A DNA stretch of 64,000 nucleotides from Acidobacteriota bacterium (GTDB taxonomy: Bacteria > Acidobacteriota > Thermoanaerobaculia > Thermoanaerobaculales > Thermoanaerobaculaceae): the NCBI GenBank assembly GCA_016213675.1, contig JACQZW010000059.1, forward strand, positions 16,208 through 80,207. The letters are read 5' to 3'. Shown here one piece after another: positions 33,814 through 43,141 of this stretch (positions are counted from its first letter, which is position 1; every line of letters begins with the position of its first letter). The notes under the pieces were generated by a model. That model worked only from the letters and a program-made list of their open reading frames with translations. It was not told the DNA's origin and searched no databases. Position numbers and translations under genes: made by a program.

Positions 33814-34145
33814 TGTCGTTCTGCCACCTTGCGTCGCGGGCCCGGGGATGGCCCGCCCGGCTCCTGGCACCCGCGGTCACGGCGTTGCTGCTGGCCCTGC
33901 CGGCCGCCGAGGCACTGGCCGGACCCGGCAAGCCCGCCAAGAAGCTCGTCAACGTCGCCGACACTCGCGGGCTCGCGCCCGGCTTCACCCACTGGGTCGC
34001 CGACCTCTACAACACCTCCTACTGGCTGTTCGGGCTGGTGACGGTGGTGATCATGGCGACCATGGGGCTCGTCCTGGGCTACGTGTTCGACCGCCTGATC
34101 GGCCTCCTGGGCATCAACCTCGGCCGGATGGAGCACCACGAGTAG
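33810..34145 (+). CDS. Small membrane protein upstream of TSUP permease
   Basis: 111 aa with an N-terminal signal/anchor (LLAPAVTALLLALPAAEALA) and a second membrane helix (YWLFGLVTVVIMATMGLVLGYVF). The tail is short and reads LGRMEHHE. The start follows GGGAGGTCGAGG and overlaps the regulator stop. I do not recognise a named family. Tight linkage to the TSUP gene 16 bp downstream suggests an accessory subunit. Confidence 0.82.
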   Translation: MMSFCHLASRARGWPARLLAPAVTALLLALPAAEALAGPGKPAKKLVNVADTRGLAPGFTHWVADLYNTSYWLFGLVTVVIMATMGLVLGYVFDRLIGLLGINLGRMEHHE

Positions 34146-34160
34146 AGGGAGGCGCGGGTC

Positions 34161-35195
34161 ATGGACTACTTCACCGTCTACCTGCCCATCGCGGGCATGC
34201 ACTTCAACGTCCTGCTGCTCCTCCTGATCGGCTTCACGGTCGGCGTGTGCGGCGGCTTCTTCGGCATCGGCGGCGCGTGGATCGTCACGCCCGCTCTCAA
34301 CATCTTCGGCTTCCCCATGCCCTACGCGATCGGCACCGACCTGGCCCACATGGGCGGCAAGTCGATCGTGTCGACGATGCGCCACGGCAAGTTCGGCAAC
34401 GTCGACTTGCGCCTCGGCTTCTCGATGATCTTCGGCACCACCGTCGGCATGGAGCTCGGCGCCCAGCTCGTCATGATGCTGGAGCGCGCCGGTCTCGCCG
34501 AGTCGGTGATCCGCAAGGCGTACATCGTCTTCCTCGCCCTGATCGGCTCGTACGTGCTGTACGACTACATCAGCCACACGAGGCGGACCAAGACCACGCA
34601 GGGCTACGCGACGGCCGCGCCGCGCCAGGAAACGCTGGCCAGCCGGCTGCAGCGGATCAACATCCCGCCGATGATCCACTTCGAGACGTCGGGGATCACC
34701 TGCTCGTTGTGGCTGCCGGTGCTCGTCGGCCTGTCCACCGGGATCGTCGCCGCGATCCTCGGCGTCGGCGGCGGCTTCATCCGCATGCCGGCCCTGATCT
34801 ACCTCATCGGCTGCCCGACCGCCGTCGCGGTCGGGACCGACCTCTTCGAGGTGATGATCACCGGCGCCTACGGCGCCTTCACTTACGGCGTCAAGGGGCG
34901 GGTCGAGCTGATCGCCGCGATGTGGATGCTGCTCGGCGCGGCGGTCGGCGCCCAGATGGGCACGGTGGCCGTCAAGTACGTGCGCGGCTACGCCATCCGG
35001 CTGCTCTTCGCGACGACGATCTTCATCGCCTGCGCTTCGGTGGTCATGAAGCAGCTCGGGCTCCAGCTCGCCTCGTCGATCACCATCATGACCGCCGGCA
35101 TCGCGATCTCCGCCGTGATCATCGGCTGGCTGGTCAAGGGGATCATCGCCGAGCGGGCGGCCGCCCGCCGGGACGAGGCCGGAGGTGCCAAGTGA
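34161..35195 (+). CDS. TauE/SafE (TSUP) family anion permease
   Basis: A 344-aa multi-helix membrane protein with the two-fold repeat typical of TSUP transporters, which move sulfite, sulfonates, sulfate or related organic anions. The paired signatures are GGFFGIGGAWIVTPALNIFG in the first half and ILGVGGGFIRMPALIYLIG in the second. Location in a cluster with PEP-synthase-like proteins and a two-component system suggests regulated transport. The true substrate is unknown. A GTGA overlap joins it to the lipoprotein gene. Confidence 0.9.
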   Translation: MDYFTVYLPIAGMHFNVLLLLLIGFTVGVCGGFFGIGGAWIVTPALNIFGFPMPYAIGTDLAHMGGKSIVSTMRHGKFGNVDLRLGFSMIFGTTVGMELGAQLVMMLERAGLAESVIRKAYIVFLALIGSYVLYDYISHTRRTKTTQGYATAAPRQETLASRLQRINIPPMIHFETSGITCSLWLPVLVGLSTGIVAAILGVGGGFIRMPALIYLIGCPTAVAVGTDLFEVMITGAYGAFTYGVKGRVELIAAMWMLLGAAVGAQMGTVAVKYVRGYAIRLLFATTIFIACASVVMKQLGLQLASSITIMTAGIAISAVIIGWLVKGIIAERAAARRDEAGGAK

Positions 35196-35524
35196 GAAGG
35201 GCACACGCCATGCGCGCGACCGGGGCGTTTGCGCTCGTCGTCGCGATCGCACTCCTCGGGGCCTGCGGGCCGGGGCCCGTCGTGGTGCAGGGAGCCGTCA
35301 CCAGCTACGACCCCGCGACCAAGGTGCTCGTGATCCAGACCGCGGGCGACCAGCCGGCGACCATGGAGCTGTCGATCGCCGGCGCCGAGGTGGGGGCGGA
35401 TCCGGTCGCCGGCGACACGGTCCGTCTCGCCTACCGGGACGTCGACGGGAAGCACGTGGCGAGCCGGGTGATGAACATCTCCCGCCAGGACGAGCTCGGC
35501 AAGAAGGGCTCCGGCGGCCACTAG
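35192..35524 (+). CDS. Small lipoprotein
   Basis: 110 aa with a lipobox LLGAC (cysteine near residue 24) after a hydrophobic signal. The mature part is ~85 residues and beta-rich (VTSYDPATKVLVIQ ... ADPVAGDTVRLAYRDVDGKHVASRVMNIS), resembling an OB-like or DUF-type fold. Start GTG 35192 has GGAGGTG upstream and overlaps the TSUP stop; an ATG at 35210 is the alternative. Likely a membrane-anchored periplasmic partner of the permease. Confidence 0.8.
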   Translation: MRRAHAMRATGAFALVVAIALLGACGPGPVVVQGAVTSYDPATKVLVIQTAGDQPATMELSIAGAEVGADPVAGDTVRLAYRDVDGKHVASRVMNISRQDELGKKGSGGH

Positions 35525-35554
35525 AAACAACAGGTCCCGGGTCCAGGGACTTTC

Positions 35555-35579
35555 GTAGGCGCGGCCCTTGCGGCCGCCC
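35555..35579. repeat. REP-like palindromic repeat, copy 2
   Basis: GTAGGCGCGGCC..GGCCGCCC: GCGGCC (35561-35566) pairs with GGCCGC (35572-35577). It lies between convergent genes, where it could serve as a bidirectional hairpin. Confidence 0.4.
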
Positions 35580-35642
35580 TTCGTCGCCCGTGCAGACTTG
35601 GAGTCGGGCGGGGACAATCCCAACCCCTACTCCTTTGCGTTC

Positions 35643-38171
35643 CTAGAATTTCTCCCACTCCGAGGCGAGGAAGGCGGCCGCGAAGAAGTCGGGACGCGAG
35701 TCGTCGTCCATCAGCATGTCGAGCTGGCGGGCGCACATGGTCAGGCGCCCGAGGTCGACGAGCCGCGCCCGCGTGGCGTCGTGGGTGTACTTGTCGAGCC
35801 GCGCCGTGAGCAGGTCCCCCTTCACCGCAACCTCGAAGTCGAGCGCCTGGAGGATGGTCGAGAGGCAGCGCACCCGCCGCTCGCGGCGGTCCACGTCGGC
35901 GGCTCCGCCGTGGAAGCGGAAGTGGATGTAGTTCTTGTTCTGGCTCTGTCCGCAGTAGGTGTCGACGGTCGAGAAGTGGTAACCCGCCTTGGTCGAGAAG
36001 TTGACGTAGCGGTCCGACAGGATCGCGTACGACAGCCGGCCGACCTGGCGCACCTCCGCCGGCGGCCCGGCCATGCTCTCGCCGAGCACCGACAGGAACC
36101 CGCGCATCGACACCGGCCGGGGGAGGTCCCAGCGGATGCGCGGCTCGAGCATCCCTTCGAGGAACGCCTTCATCGGCACGCTCGTGACGTCCTCGGGCCG
36201 CACCGTCCGGGCGGCGCTCTTCTCCTCGACGATGCCGCCGCCGACGTCGAACACCCGGATGATCAGCGGCAGCCGCGCGTCCAGCCGGGCCGAGTGGTGA
36301 CGGTCCTCGCTTGCCACGTCGCCGTAGTGGAACATCACCTCGTAGACCTTCTCGTGCACGAAGCGGGTGATGTCGTGGAGCGAGCGGCACCCCGCCGGGG
36401 AGAACTCCGGCGAGGCGGGGTCGGTGAGGCGGAGCGGCGTGACCAGCCGCGCGACGGCGCGCAACCGCTCGACGGCCGGCGAGTCGGCGAGCGGTGACTT
36501 GACGGTCCGGCCGCCGGCTCGGGTGAGCAGCGCCCCCTCGACGATGCGCCGCCCGGTGGCGTCGACGGTGACGAACTGGCCGGGGCGAAGCGCGGCCGTC
36601 GCCCCGTCGAGCCCGACGACGGCGGGGACGCCGAACTCGCGGGCGAGGCTGGCCATGTGGCCGGTCGGCGAGCCGACGTCGGTGACGATGGCGGCGCAGC
36701 GCCACATCACCTGCGCGAACGACGGCGACGAGTGCTTGGCCACCAGCACGCCGCCCTCCGGGAAGCGGGCCAGCGCCGCCTCGCCGTCGACCGTCACGAC
36801 GGGACCGGACCCGACTCCGGGACAGGCGGTGAAGCCGCCCTCGAGCAGGATGTCGCGGCCGGCGAAGAGGTCGACGGCGGGCGAGGTTTCCACCCGGATG
36901 GTCACCATCGGCCTGGACTGCAGGACGGTCAGCCGCCCCTCGAAGTCGATCGCCCACTCGACGTCCTGCGGGCGCCCGAAGTGCTCCTCGAGGCAACGCG
37001 CCACGTTGACCAGCCGGCGCAGCTCGTCGGGGCCGAGGAGCGCCGACGGCGCGTAGACCTCGGCGCCCGGGACCGCGACGATCTCCTCGGCGTTCTCGTC
37101 GCCGGCCGCGAGGCGGGCGGCCAGGCCCGGGGTCGTGCTGATCACGACGGCGTCGGCCTCGGGGTCGTCCGGCGGCCTCGAGTACATGATCCCGGCGCAG
37201 CGCGGCACGACCATGCCGACGCAGCCGACGGCCATCAGCGCCTCCCGGGCGGTCAGCCCCTTTTCGAAGCGGTACGCCACCGCGGTGGCGCTGAAGGCGG
37301 ACGCCACGACGCTGCGGTAGGCGTCGAGGAGGCGGTCGTGCTCCACGTTGAGCTCGGTGTCGTAGAGCCCTGCGTGCGAGGAGGACAGCGAGTCCTCGCC
37401 CACCGCCGAGCTGCGCACCGCAACGAGCGTGGCGCTCCCGGGGAAGCACTGCGCGTAGGCGTCGCGGATCGCCGCAGCGACGTCCTCCGGGACGGGGGCC
37501 GCGAGGATCGCCGCGCGGACCTCGTCACAGGCCGCCGGCAGTGCCTCCGGACCGTCCAGCTCGAGGACGCCCTCGAGACGCTCGCAGCGCTCCCACAGCT
37601 CGCCGGCGGCGAGGAAGCGCACCACCGCAGCCGTGGTGATGGCGAAGCCGGGCGGGGCGATCAGCCCGCACTTCCCCGCCACCTCCCCGAGATTGGCCAT
37701 CTTCGACCCGGCGATCGCCGCGTCCTGAGCCCGCAGCGTGGAGATCGGGATCACGAGGGGGCCCTCGACGGCCCCCGGCGGACCGAACAGCCCCTCGAGC
37801 TCGGCGTTCAACGCCCGCAGCGCCTCGTACAGGCCGACGTGCCGGTTCCGCGCGAGCTGGTTCAGGTCCTTGACCATGACGAAGATGTCCATGGCCGCGC
37901 GGCGCACCCCCGCCTCGACGGCGTCGAGCGCGAAGGGACGGTGTCCGAGGAGCTTCTCCTCGATGTCGGCGATCAGCTCGAGCGTGGAGTCGTTGAGCGA
38001 CAGGACCTCGCGGAACCGCTCGTACATCAGCCTGAAGGTGGCGCGCTGGGCGGCCGTGTCGCCCTTGCCGGGGCGCTTCCTCCCGAGCACGGTCAGTGCC
38101 CTGCGGAGGCGATCACCCCAAGGAGTCGTCTTCGTTTCCACGGGCCCCGGTTCGTGTGGCGGATCAGTCAC
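35643..38171 (-). CDS. PEP-synthase-like protein with novel C-terminal domain, paralogue 1
   Basis: 842 aa. The N-terminal ~140 residues are helical. An ATP-grasp (PPDK_N-like) domain spans about 145-425 (VRSSAVGED at 252-260, DVEWAID at 403-409, LQSRP at 417-421). A swivelling phosphohistidine domain carries His505 in SPTGHMASLAREFGVP. The PEP/pyruvate TIM-barrel of true PEP synthase is absent. Instead residues 560-842 form a domain shared only with the paralogue at 40257, with DVGGG and KAGYHFSTVD conserved. GTG 38171 overlaps the regulator gene by 8 bp. Not a standard PpsA; the reaction is unknown. Confidence 0.87.
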   Translation of the reverse strand: MTDPPHEPGPVETKTTPWGDRLRRALTVLGRKRPGKGDTAAQRATFRLMYERFREVLSLNDSTLELIADIEEKLLGHRPFALDAVEAGVRRAAMDIFVMVKDLNQLARNRHVGLYEALRALNAELEGLFGPPGAVEGPLVIPISTLRAQDAAIAGSKMANLGEVAGKCGLIAPPGFAITTAAVVRFLAAGELWERCERLEGVLELDGPEALPAACDEVRAAILAAPVPEDVAAAIRDAYAQCFPGSATLVAVRSSAVGEDSLSSSHAGLYDTELNVEHDRLLDAYRSVVASAFSATAVAYRFEKGLTAREALMAVGCVGMVVPRCAGIMYSRPPDDPEADAVVISTTPGLAARLAAGDENAEEIVAVPGAEVYAPSALLGPDELRRLVNVARCLEEHFGRPQDVEWAIDFEGRLTVLQSRPMVTIRVETSPAVDLFAGRDILLEGGFTACPGVGSGPVVTVDGEAALARFPEGGVLVAKHSSPSFAQVMWRCAAIVTDVGSPTGHMASLAREFGVPAVVGLDGATAALRPGQFVTVDATGRRIVEGALLTRAGGRTVKSPLADSPAVERLRAVARLVTPLRLTDPASPEFSPAGCRSLHDITRFVHEKVYEVMFHYGDVASEDRHHSARLDARLPLIIRVFDVGGGIVEEKSAARTVRPEDVTSVPMKAFLEGMLEPRIRWDLPRPVSMRGFLSVLGESMAGPPAEVRQVGRLSYAILSDRYVNFSTKAGYHFSTVDTYCGQSQNKNYIHFRFHGGAADVDRRERRVRCLSTILQALDFEVAVKGDLLTARLDKYTHDATRARLVDLGRLTMCARQLDMLMDDDSRPDFFAAAFLASEWEKF

Positions 38172-38541
38172 GCCGGGCGCCGGCCGCGGCGCGGCGCACG
38201 GTGTCGAGGAGGTCGTCGAGCTCCACGGGCTTGAGGAGGTACTCGAAGGCGCCGAGCTCCATGCCCTGGACTCCGAGCTCGACGGAGGCGTGCCCGGTGA
38301 GGAGGACGACGGCCGTCTCGGGCCACGTGCGGCGCATGCGACGCAGCAGCTCGAGCCCGTCCATCCCCGGCATCTTGACGTCGACGACGGCGCAGTCGAA
38401 GCGCTCCGAGCCCAGCAGGCGCAGGGCGTCGTCGCCGCTCGTCGCGGTGGCGCAGGCCAGACCGCGACGCTCCAGTCGTGCCTTCATCGGCTCGAGGAAC
38501 TCGACCTCGTCGTCCACCAGTAGCAGTCTCAGCTCACCCAT
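38164..38541 (-). CDS. Single-domain response regulator 2
   Basis: A 125-aa CheY-like receiver: Asp10/Asp11, phospho-acceptor Asp54 in AVVDVKMPGMDGLE, Thr in VVLLTGHAS and Lys in LLKPVE. It lies between the histidine kinase and the PEP-synthase-like gene on the same strand and is closely similar to the receiver at 33391. With no output domain it must act by protein contact or phosphorelay. Confidence 0.9.
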   Translation of the reverse strand: MGELRLLLVDDEVEFLEPMKARLERRGLACATATSGDDALRLLGSERFDCAVVDVKMPGMDGLELLRRMRRTWPETAVVLLTGHASVELGVQGMELGAFEYLLKPVELDDLLDTVRRAAAGARRD

Positions 38542-38565
38542 CTCCGTCTCCTCCCCGGGTGGCCC

Positions 38566-38600
38566 CCTGGCCCCGGGCCTCGAGCCTCAGGCCCCAGGCC
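38566..38600 (-). repeat. Heptamer array between kinase and regulator genes
   Basis: Five minus-strand 7-bp units starting GGCCTGG, GGCCTGA, then GGCTCGA, GGCCCGG and GGCCAGG. It fills most of the 64-bp gap after the histidine kinase stop codon. Confidence 0.7.
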
Positions 38601-38605
38601 TGTCT

Positions 38606-40264
38606 CTACGCATTGTCGGTCTCCATCGGGAACCACAACGTGAACGCGGTACCTCGAGCTGCCGAGCTCTCGACGCTGATCCGTCCCCCCAGGTTCCGCA
38701 TGATCTCCTGGCAGATCGCGAGCCCCAGCCCCGAGTGCTGGCCCTTCCCGGCCTTGGTCGAGAAGAACGGCTCGAAGATGCGCGTCAGGTCCCGCTCGCC
38801 GATGCCCGGGCCGTTGTCCTCGACCTTGACCTCGACCCCACCCTCGGCGGGCCTGACCATGAGTCGCACCTCGCCACCCTCGTGCAGGGCGTCGAGGGCG
38901 TTGTTGATCAGGTTGAGGAAGACCTGCTGCATCTGCGACAGGTTCGAGCGGATCAACGGCACCTCGGCGGCGAAGTCCCGGAACACGTGCACCCGCGAGG
39001 CCTCGATCTCCTTCTCCACGAAGCTGACGGTCTCGTTGAGCGCGGCCGCGACGTCGACCGGCTCGAGCTCCGGACCGACCCGCCGCGAGAACCCGAGCAG
39101 GCGGTGAGTCACCTTGCGGGCGCGCTCGACCTGCGCATCGATCTTGGCGATCCGGTCCTCGAACTCCGCACAGTCCGCGCTCACGGCACCCTCGGCGAGG
39201 ATGTCGGAGAGCACGCCGACCTGGGCCTGGATGATCGCCAGCGGGTTGTTGATCTCGTGGGCGACGCCGGCGGCCAGCCGGCCGATTGCCGCCATCTTCT
39301 GGGTCTGGGCCACCGACTCGTAGAGGGCGGCGCGCTCGGTCTCCAGCCCGCGGATCTGTCGCATCCGGTGCCGCGCGATGAACTGCGAGATCAGCGGGAT
39401 CGCGACCAGCCCGAGGACGAACAGGCCGATCACCCCGGGATGGGCGTTCCTGATCAGGGCGACGAACCCGGGGACCCCTTGGCGGGCGACGAGGACCCAG
39501 GCGTCGCCGCGCAGCCACGCGGTGGCGACGTACTCCCGCCGGCCGGCGCTCGCCTCGGTGACGCGGACCCCGGAGTGGAGCGGGATCGCGGCGAGGTCGG
39601 CCCGCTCCATCAGGCGGTGCTCGTCGGAGTAGCGCGTCTGGTACTCCCCGGCCCGGTTGAGGATGAACACGTCGGCGCCCGACTCGAGGCCGCCCTCGCG
39701 AACCAGCTCGGACAGCAGGTCGGTGTCGATGGTCGCCCGCAGGATGTAGTCGGCGCCCGCCTCCCGCTTCTTGACCGCCATGACCATGTGGGGGAAGCGG
39801 CGGAACCCGAGGAAGATGTCGCTCTCGTAGCGCCCCACCACCATGACCTGCTGGAACCACGGCTCCTCGCTGTAGTCGAGGTCGGCCAGCTTGTACGGGC
39901 CGATGTAGGCGATGTGGCGACCGTCCGCGCCGATCAGGCCGAGGTCGATGATGGCGCCGTGGTCGCGCCGCATCTCGGCGAACAGGCTCTCGAGCGTGGC
40001 CGGCTCGGCCAGCTTCGCCGCCGGCTGGGCGGCCGCGGCCAGCTCGAGCTGGCGCAGCGTCTGCTCGAGGAACAGCTCGACCGTCGCCCGCCGGTTCTTC
40101 ACCATCGCCTCGAGGACGTTGCGCGTGCGGGTCTCGAAGGCCGCGCGGTTGGCGACGAAGCCGGCGATGCCCATGCCGATCAGGGGAAGCAGGCCGAAGG
40201 CCAAGAGGACCAGGAACATCTGCCCACGCAACCGCCGGTAGGGGTTCTGCGCCGGCCTAGTCAT
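38606..40264 (-). CDS. Membrane sensor histidine kinase with dCACHE-like sensor
   Basis: 552 aa. Membrane helices at about 15-36 and 273-297 flank a ~235-residue extracytoplasmic sensor resembling a double-Cache domain. A short linker leads to a HisKA domain with His336 in AAGVAHEINNPLAII. The HATPase_c domain has NLINNALDALHEGG, VEDNGPGIG and GLGLAICQEIM. ATG 40264 overlaps the second PEP-synthase-like gene by 8 bp. It likely phosphorylates one or both single-domain regulators of the cluster. The ligand is unknown but Cache domains usually bind small organic molecules. Confidence 0.92.
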   Translation of the reverse strand: MTRPAQNPYRRLRGQMFLVLLAFGLLPLIGMGIAGFVANRAAFETRTRNVLEAMVKNRRATVELFLEQTLRQLELAAAAQPAAKLAEPATLESLFAEMRRDHGAIIDLGLIGADGRHIAYIGPYKLADLDYSEEPWFQQVMVVGRYESDIFLGFRRFPHMVMAVKKREAGADYILRATIDTDLLSELVREGGLESGADVFILNRAGEYQTRYSDEHRLMERADLAAIPLHSGVRVTEASAGRREYVATAWLRGDAWVLVARQGVPGFVALIRNAHPGVIGLFVLGLVAIPLISQFIARHRMRQIRGLETERAALYESVAQTQKMAAIGRLAAGVAHEINNPLAIIQAQVGVLSDILAEGAVSADCAEFEDRIAKIDAQVERARKVTHRLLGFSRRVGPELEPVDVAAALNETVSFVEKEIEASRVHVFRDFAAEVPLIRSNLSQMQQVFLNLINNALDALHEGGEVRLMVRPAEGGVEVKVEDNGPGIGERDLTRIFEPFFSTKAGKGQHSGLGLAICQEIMRNLGGRISVESSAARGTAFTLWFPMETDNA

Positions 40265-42812
40265 GCTCTTCTCCCTTGAAGGAGTACTCCCCGGCCATGA
40301 ACTTCTCCTCGTGCAGCCTGACCAGCGCGTCCGAGGTCAGGGCCATGTCGAGGTGGTTGACGAAGCCGGTCACCAGCCCGACGAGGGTCAACGCCGCCTC
40401 CATCTCGGCGGCCGGCTTGTGGCGCAGGCGGGCGTTGACCAGGTCGGCCTTGCAGTCCGTCTCGAAGCCGTGGGCGGCCAGCAGCCGCTGGATCAGCATC
40501 GCCCGGCGGGAGCGCTGCTCGACGCCGGTCGAGCCGCCGACGAAGCGGAACGACGCGTAGTTGGACTCGACGACGTCGCCGACACGCGAGTCCACGGTCG
40601 AGAAGTGGTAGCCGACCCGCGAGTTCAGGTTCAGGTAGTCGCCCGAGATGAAGGCGTACGACGGCTCGCCCATCGCCCGCACCCGCGAGTCCTGGTCGAA
40701 GTTGTAGTTGACCAGCGCCGACATGAACCCCTGGAGCGAGACCGGCCGGGTCATCCGCCAGCGCAGGCGCGGATCGGTCATGCCGAGCCAGAGGGCGCGC
40801 ATCGGCCGGCTCGTGACGTCCGCGAGGGTGACGTCGTCGCTCGTGACGCCGTCGCGCAGGCCGCCGCCGAGGTCGAAGACCCGGCAGTCGATCGGCACGT
40901 CGGAGACCAACCGGTGCAGCTTGCCGCCGCGCCGCAGGGTCCGGTCGCCGAGGTCGAACATCGCCTCGACGGTCGCCTGGTGGCAGAACCGGATCATGTC
41001 GTGCAGGGTCTTGCACTTCCGTGGCGAGTAGCCGCTCGCCATGCGGTCGCGCAACGTGAGTGGGACGATCAGGTCGGCGACGGAGGCGAGCCGCTCGAGG
41101 TGGGGGTTGCGCGCCGCTGGCGGTCGGGCCGGCGGCACCAACACTGCCTCGACGCGCCCGGCGTAGACCACGCGGGCGTCCGCGTCGACGGTTACCGTCG
41201 CGCCCGTCGCGAGCGTCGCCGTCGCCGTCCTGGTCGCCAGGAGCGCCGGGACGCGCAGCTCGCGGGCGACGGTCGCGAGGTGCCCGGTGACTTCGCCCAT
41301 GTCGGCGACGAGCGCCGCCGCCTTGGGGAGCAGCACGGCGAGGCGCGGGTTCGCCTCACTGGTGACGATCACGCCGCCGGCCGGGAAGCGCAACACGTCG
41401 AGGTCGGTCTCGACGCGACGGACCTCGCCGCTGCCCGCTCCGCCGCTCGCCCGCGACCCGCCGTCGAGGAGGACGCGCGCGCCTTCGACGCGGGGACGTA
41501 CCGGCTGCTCCGCCTCCTCGGCGTGCTCCGGCTGCGGCCGGACCTGCAGCACCCACGGCCTCCCCTCCCGGTCGACGGCCCACTCCATGTCGAGGGGCAT
41601 GCCGAGTGCGTCCTCGAGGCGCCAGGCGAGCTCGCTAACGGCCAGCGCCGCGGCCTCGGTGATGACCCCGACACCGGTCAGCGCCTCCCCGACCTCCTCG
41701 CGCTCGGTTCCCTCCCCGCTGGCGCAGCGCAGCACCGCGGACTGCCGGCCGAGCCGGTGCTCGACGATGCGCCGGGACGCGCGGTCGAGGAGGAAGCTGT
41801 CGGGCTCCGCGGAGCCGTCCACGGCGGAGATGCCCAGCCCGTGGACCGCCTGCAGGAGCGTCACGGTGCGGTCACCGGATCGGCAGGCGCTGTACAGCAC
41901 CCCGGCCGCGGCCGCCTCGACCATCTCCAGCACGCAGCAACACATCGCCACCTCGGCGTCGTCGAAGCCGCGGCCGAGCCGGTAGGTGATGGCCTGCGGC
42001 GAGTACTTCGAGGCGACGACCTGGCGGAACGCGTCGGCCACCCCGCCCAGGCGCACGTTGAGCATCGAGCGGTACTGGCCGGCGAACGACATCTCCAGCC
42101 CGCCCTCCTGGAGCGCCGAGGAGCGGACCGCGAAGCGCGCCTCGCGGCCGCCGGCGACGGCGCGGGCGGCACCGTCGAGCGCCGCGGCGAGGGCCGGGGG
42201 GACCGGGGCGTTCTCGATCAACTGGCTGATCCGTGCCGACGCGGAGAAGCACGCCGCGACGTCGGTCGCGTCGAGGCCGGTGATGACCTCCCCGACCTGC
42301 GCCTCCAGGTCGGAGCCGGCGAGGAACTCGCGGTACGCCGCGGCGGAGGTCGCGAAGCCGTCGGGCACCGAGCCGTGCAGGATGCGCCGGGCCTCGCCGA
42401 GGAAGGCGCTCTTCTGGCCGACCACCTCGGTCATCGCGGCGGTCACCTCGGCAAGCGGTATCACCGGACCCACGGTGCCCAGGAACGGCGTCGCCTCGGT
42501 CCTGCGGGTCACCTTCGTCTTGATCTCGTCGAACCGCGGCCCGAGCGCCTTGAAGCGGTCACCGGTCATGCGGTTCAGGTTGGAGATCATCCGGTAGGTC
42601 TGCACCGTGACCGCGGCGACGAGCCGCCGCACCTCGCCCGCGGTCGCCATTCGCTCGCCGGCGAGCAGCTCCTGGATCGACGCGATCGCGCCGAGCGCCT
42701 GGTTGTTGGCGTGGAGGACCTCGCGGAACGACGCGATCCGCGCCTCGAGGCCGGGAACCGACCCGCTGTTCCGCCGCACGGCCTGGGAGAGGCGCTCGAT
42801 GATCCCGCTCAT
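40257..42812 (-). CDS. PEP-synthase-like protein with novel C-terminal domain, paralogue 2
   Basis: 851 aa with the same layout as the 35643 protein: helical N-terminus, divergent ATP-grasp domain (FAVRSSALQEGG, MEWAVDREGRPWVLQVRP), phosphohistidine domain with His511 in GEVTGHLATVARELRVP, and the shared C-terminal domain (TLHDMIRFCHQ, VFDLGGG, RVGYHFSTVDSR). It carries an extra ~35-residue Glu/Arg/Ser insert before the His domain. ATG 42812 (MSGIIERLSQ) is chosen; upstream frame is repeat-derived low-complexity sequence. It is first in the minus-strand operon. Confidence 0.87.
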   Translation of the reverse strand: MSGIIERLSQAVRRNSGSVPGLEARIASFREVLHANNQALGAIASIQELLAGERMATAGEVRRLVAAVTVQTYRMISNLNRMTGDRFKALGPRFDEIKTKVTRRTEATPFLGTVGPVIPLAEVTAAMTEVVGQKSAFLGEARRILHGSVPDGFATSAAAYREFLAGSDLEAQVGEVITGLDATDVAACFSASARISQLIENAPVPPALAAALDGAARAVAGGREARFAVRSSALQEGGLEMSFAGQYRSMLNVRLGGVADAFRQVVASKYSPQAITYRLGRGFDDAEVAMCCCVLEMVEAAAAGVLYSACRSGDRTVTLLQAVHGLGISAVDGSAEPDSFLLDRASRRIVEHRLGRQSAVLRCASGEGTEREEVGEALTGVGVITEAAALAVSELAWRLEDALGMPLDMEWAVDREGRPWVLQVRPQPEHAEEAEQPVRPRVEGARVLLDGGSRASGGAGSGEVRRVETDLDVLRFPAGGVIVTSEANPRLAVLLPKAAALVADMGEVTGHLATVARELRVPALLATRTATATLATGATVTVDADARVVYAGRVEAVLVPPARPPAARNPHLERLASVADLIVPLTLRDRMASGYSPRKCKTLHDMIRFCHQATVEAMFDLGDRTLRRGGKLHRLVSDVPIDCRVFDLGGGLRDGVTSDDVTLADVTSRPMRALWLGMTDPRLRWRMTRPVSLQGFMSALVNYNFDQDSRVRAMGEPSYAFISGDYLNLNSRVGYHFSTVDSRVGDVVESNYASFRFVGGSTGVEQRSRRAMLIQRLLAAHGFETDCKADLVNARLRHKPAAEMEAALTLVGLVTGFVNHLDMALTSDALVRLHEEKFMAGEYSFKGEEHD

Positions 42813-42888
42813 GACGCGCTCAGGGCCATCACAACTCAGTATGGCAGTGCTTTCACAGGCGAGCAACGATACCGCCCACCCCTCCAAG

Positions 42889-43076
42889 CAGGGATGCCCG
42901 CCCATCCGCCCACCCAGGGTTGCCCCTCCACCCCTCCGACCAGGGGTGCCCTCCCGCCCCTCCGCCCAGGGTTGTAGCAATAACAGGCACTCCGAAGGGG
43001 GCTCTCGTTCTTGCTTCAACCCTGGAGGGGCGGGTGGGCGGGCACCCCTGGGTGGTTGGGAGGGAGGGCAACGCTC
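42889..43076. repeat. 26-bp repeat element with palindromic core, copy A
   Basis: Three direct 26-bp units headed CAGGGATG/CAGGGTTG/CAGGGGTG (42889, 42915, 42941). A 58-bp core (42967-43024) follows, bounded by CAGGGTTG and CAACCCTG, with 17 of 19 bases complementary at its two ends. Two inverted 26-bp units (43025, 43051) close the element. It fills most of the 329-bp gap between two divergent genes. I see no ORF in it. The same architecture recurs at 63731. Confidence 0.8.
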
Positions 43077-43141
43077 GCCTGCCCCAGTGGTGAATCGGGG
43101 TTCACCGGCGTAGGCTTGAGCGTGCATTCGGAGGTGGCGAC

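Noticed and set aside
42889..43076. CRISPR array from regularly spaced repeats
   Set aside because: Only 26-bp period with an 8-bp conserved head and C-rich variable part; no constant 24-37 bp repeat, no unique spacers, no cas genes.
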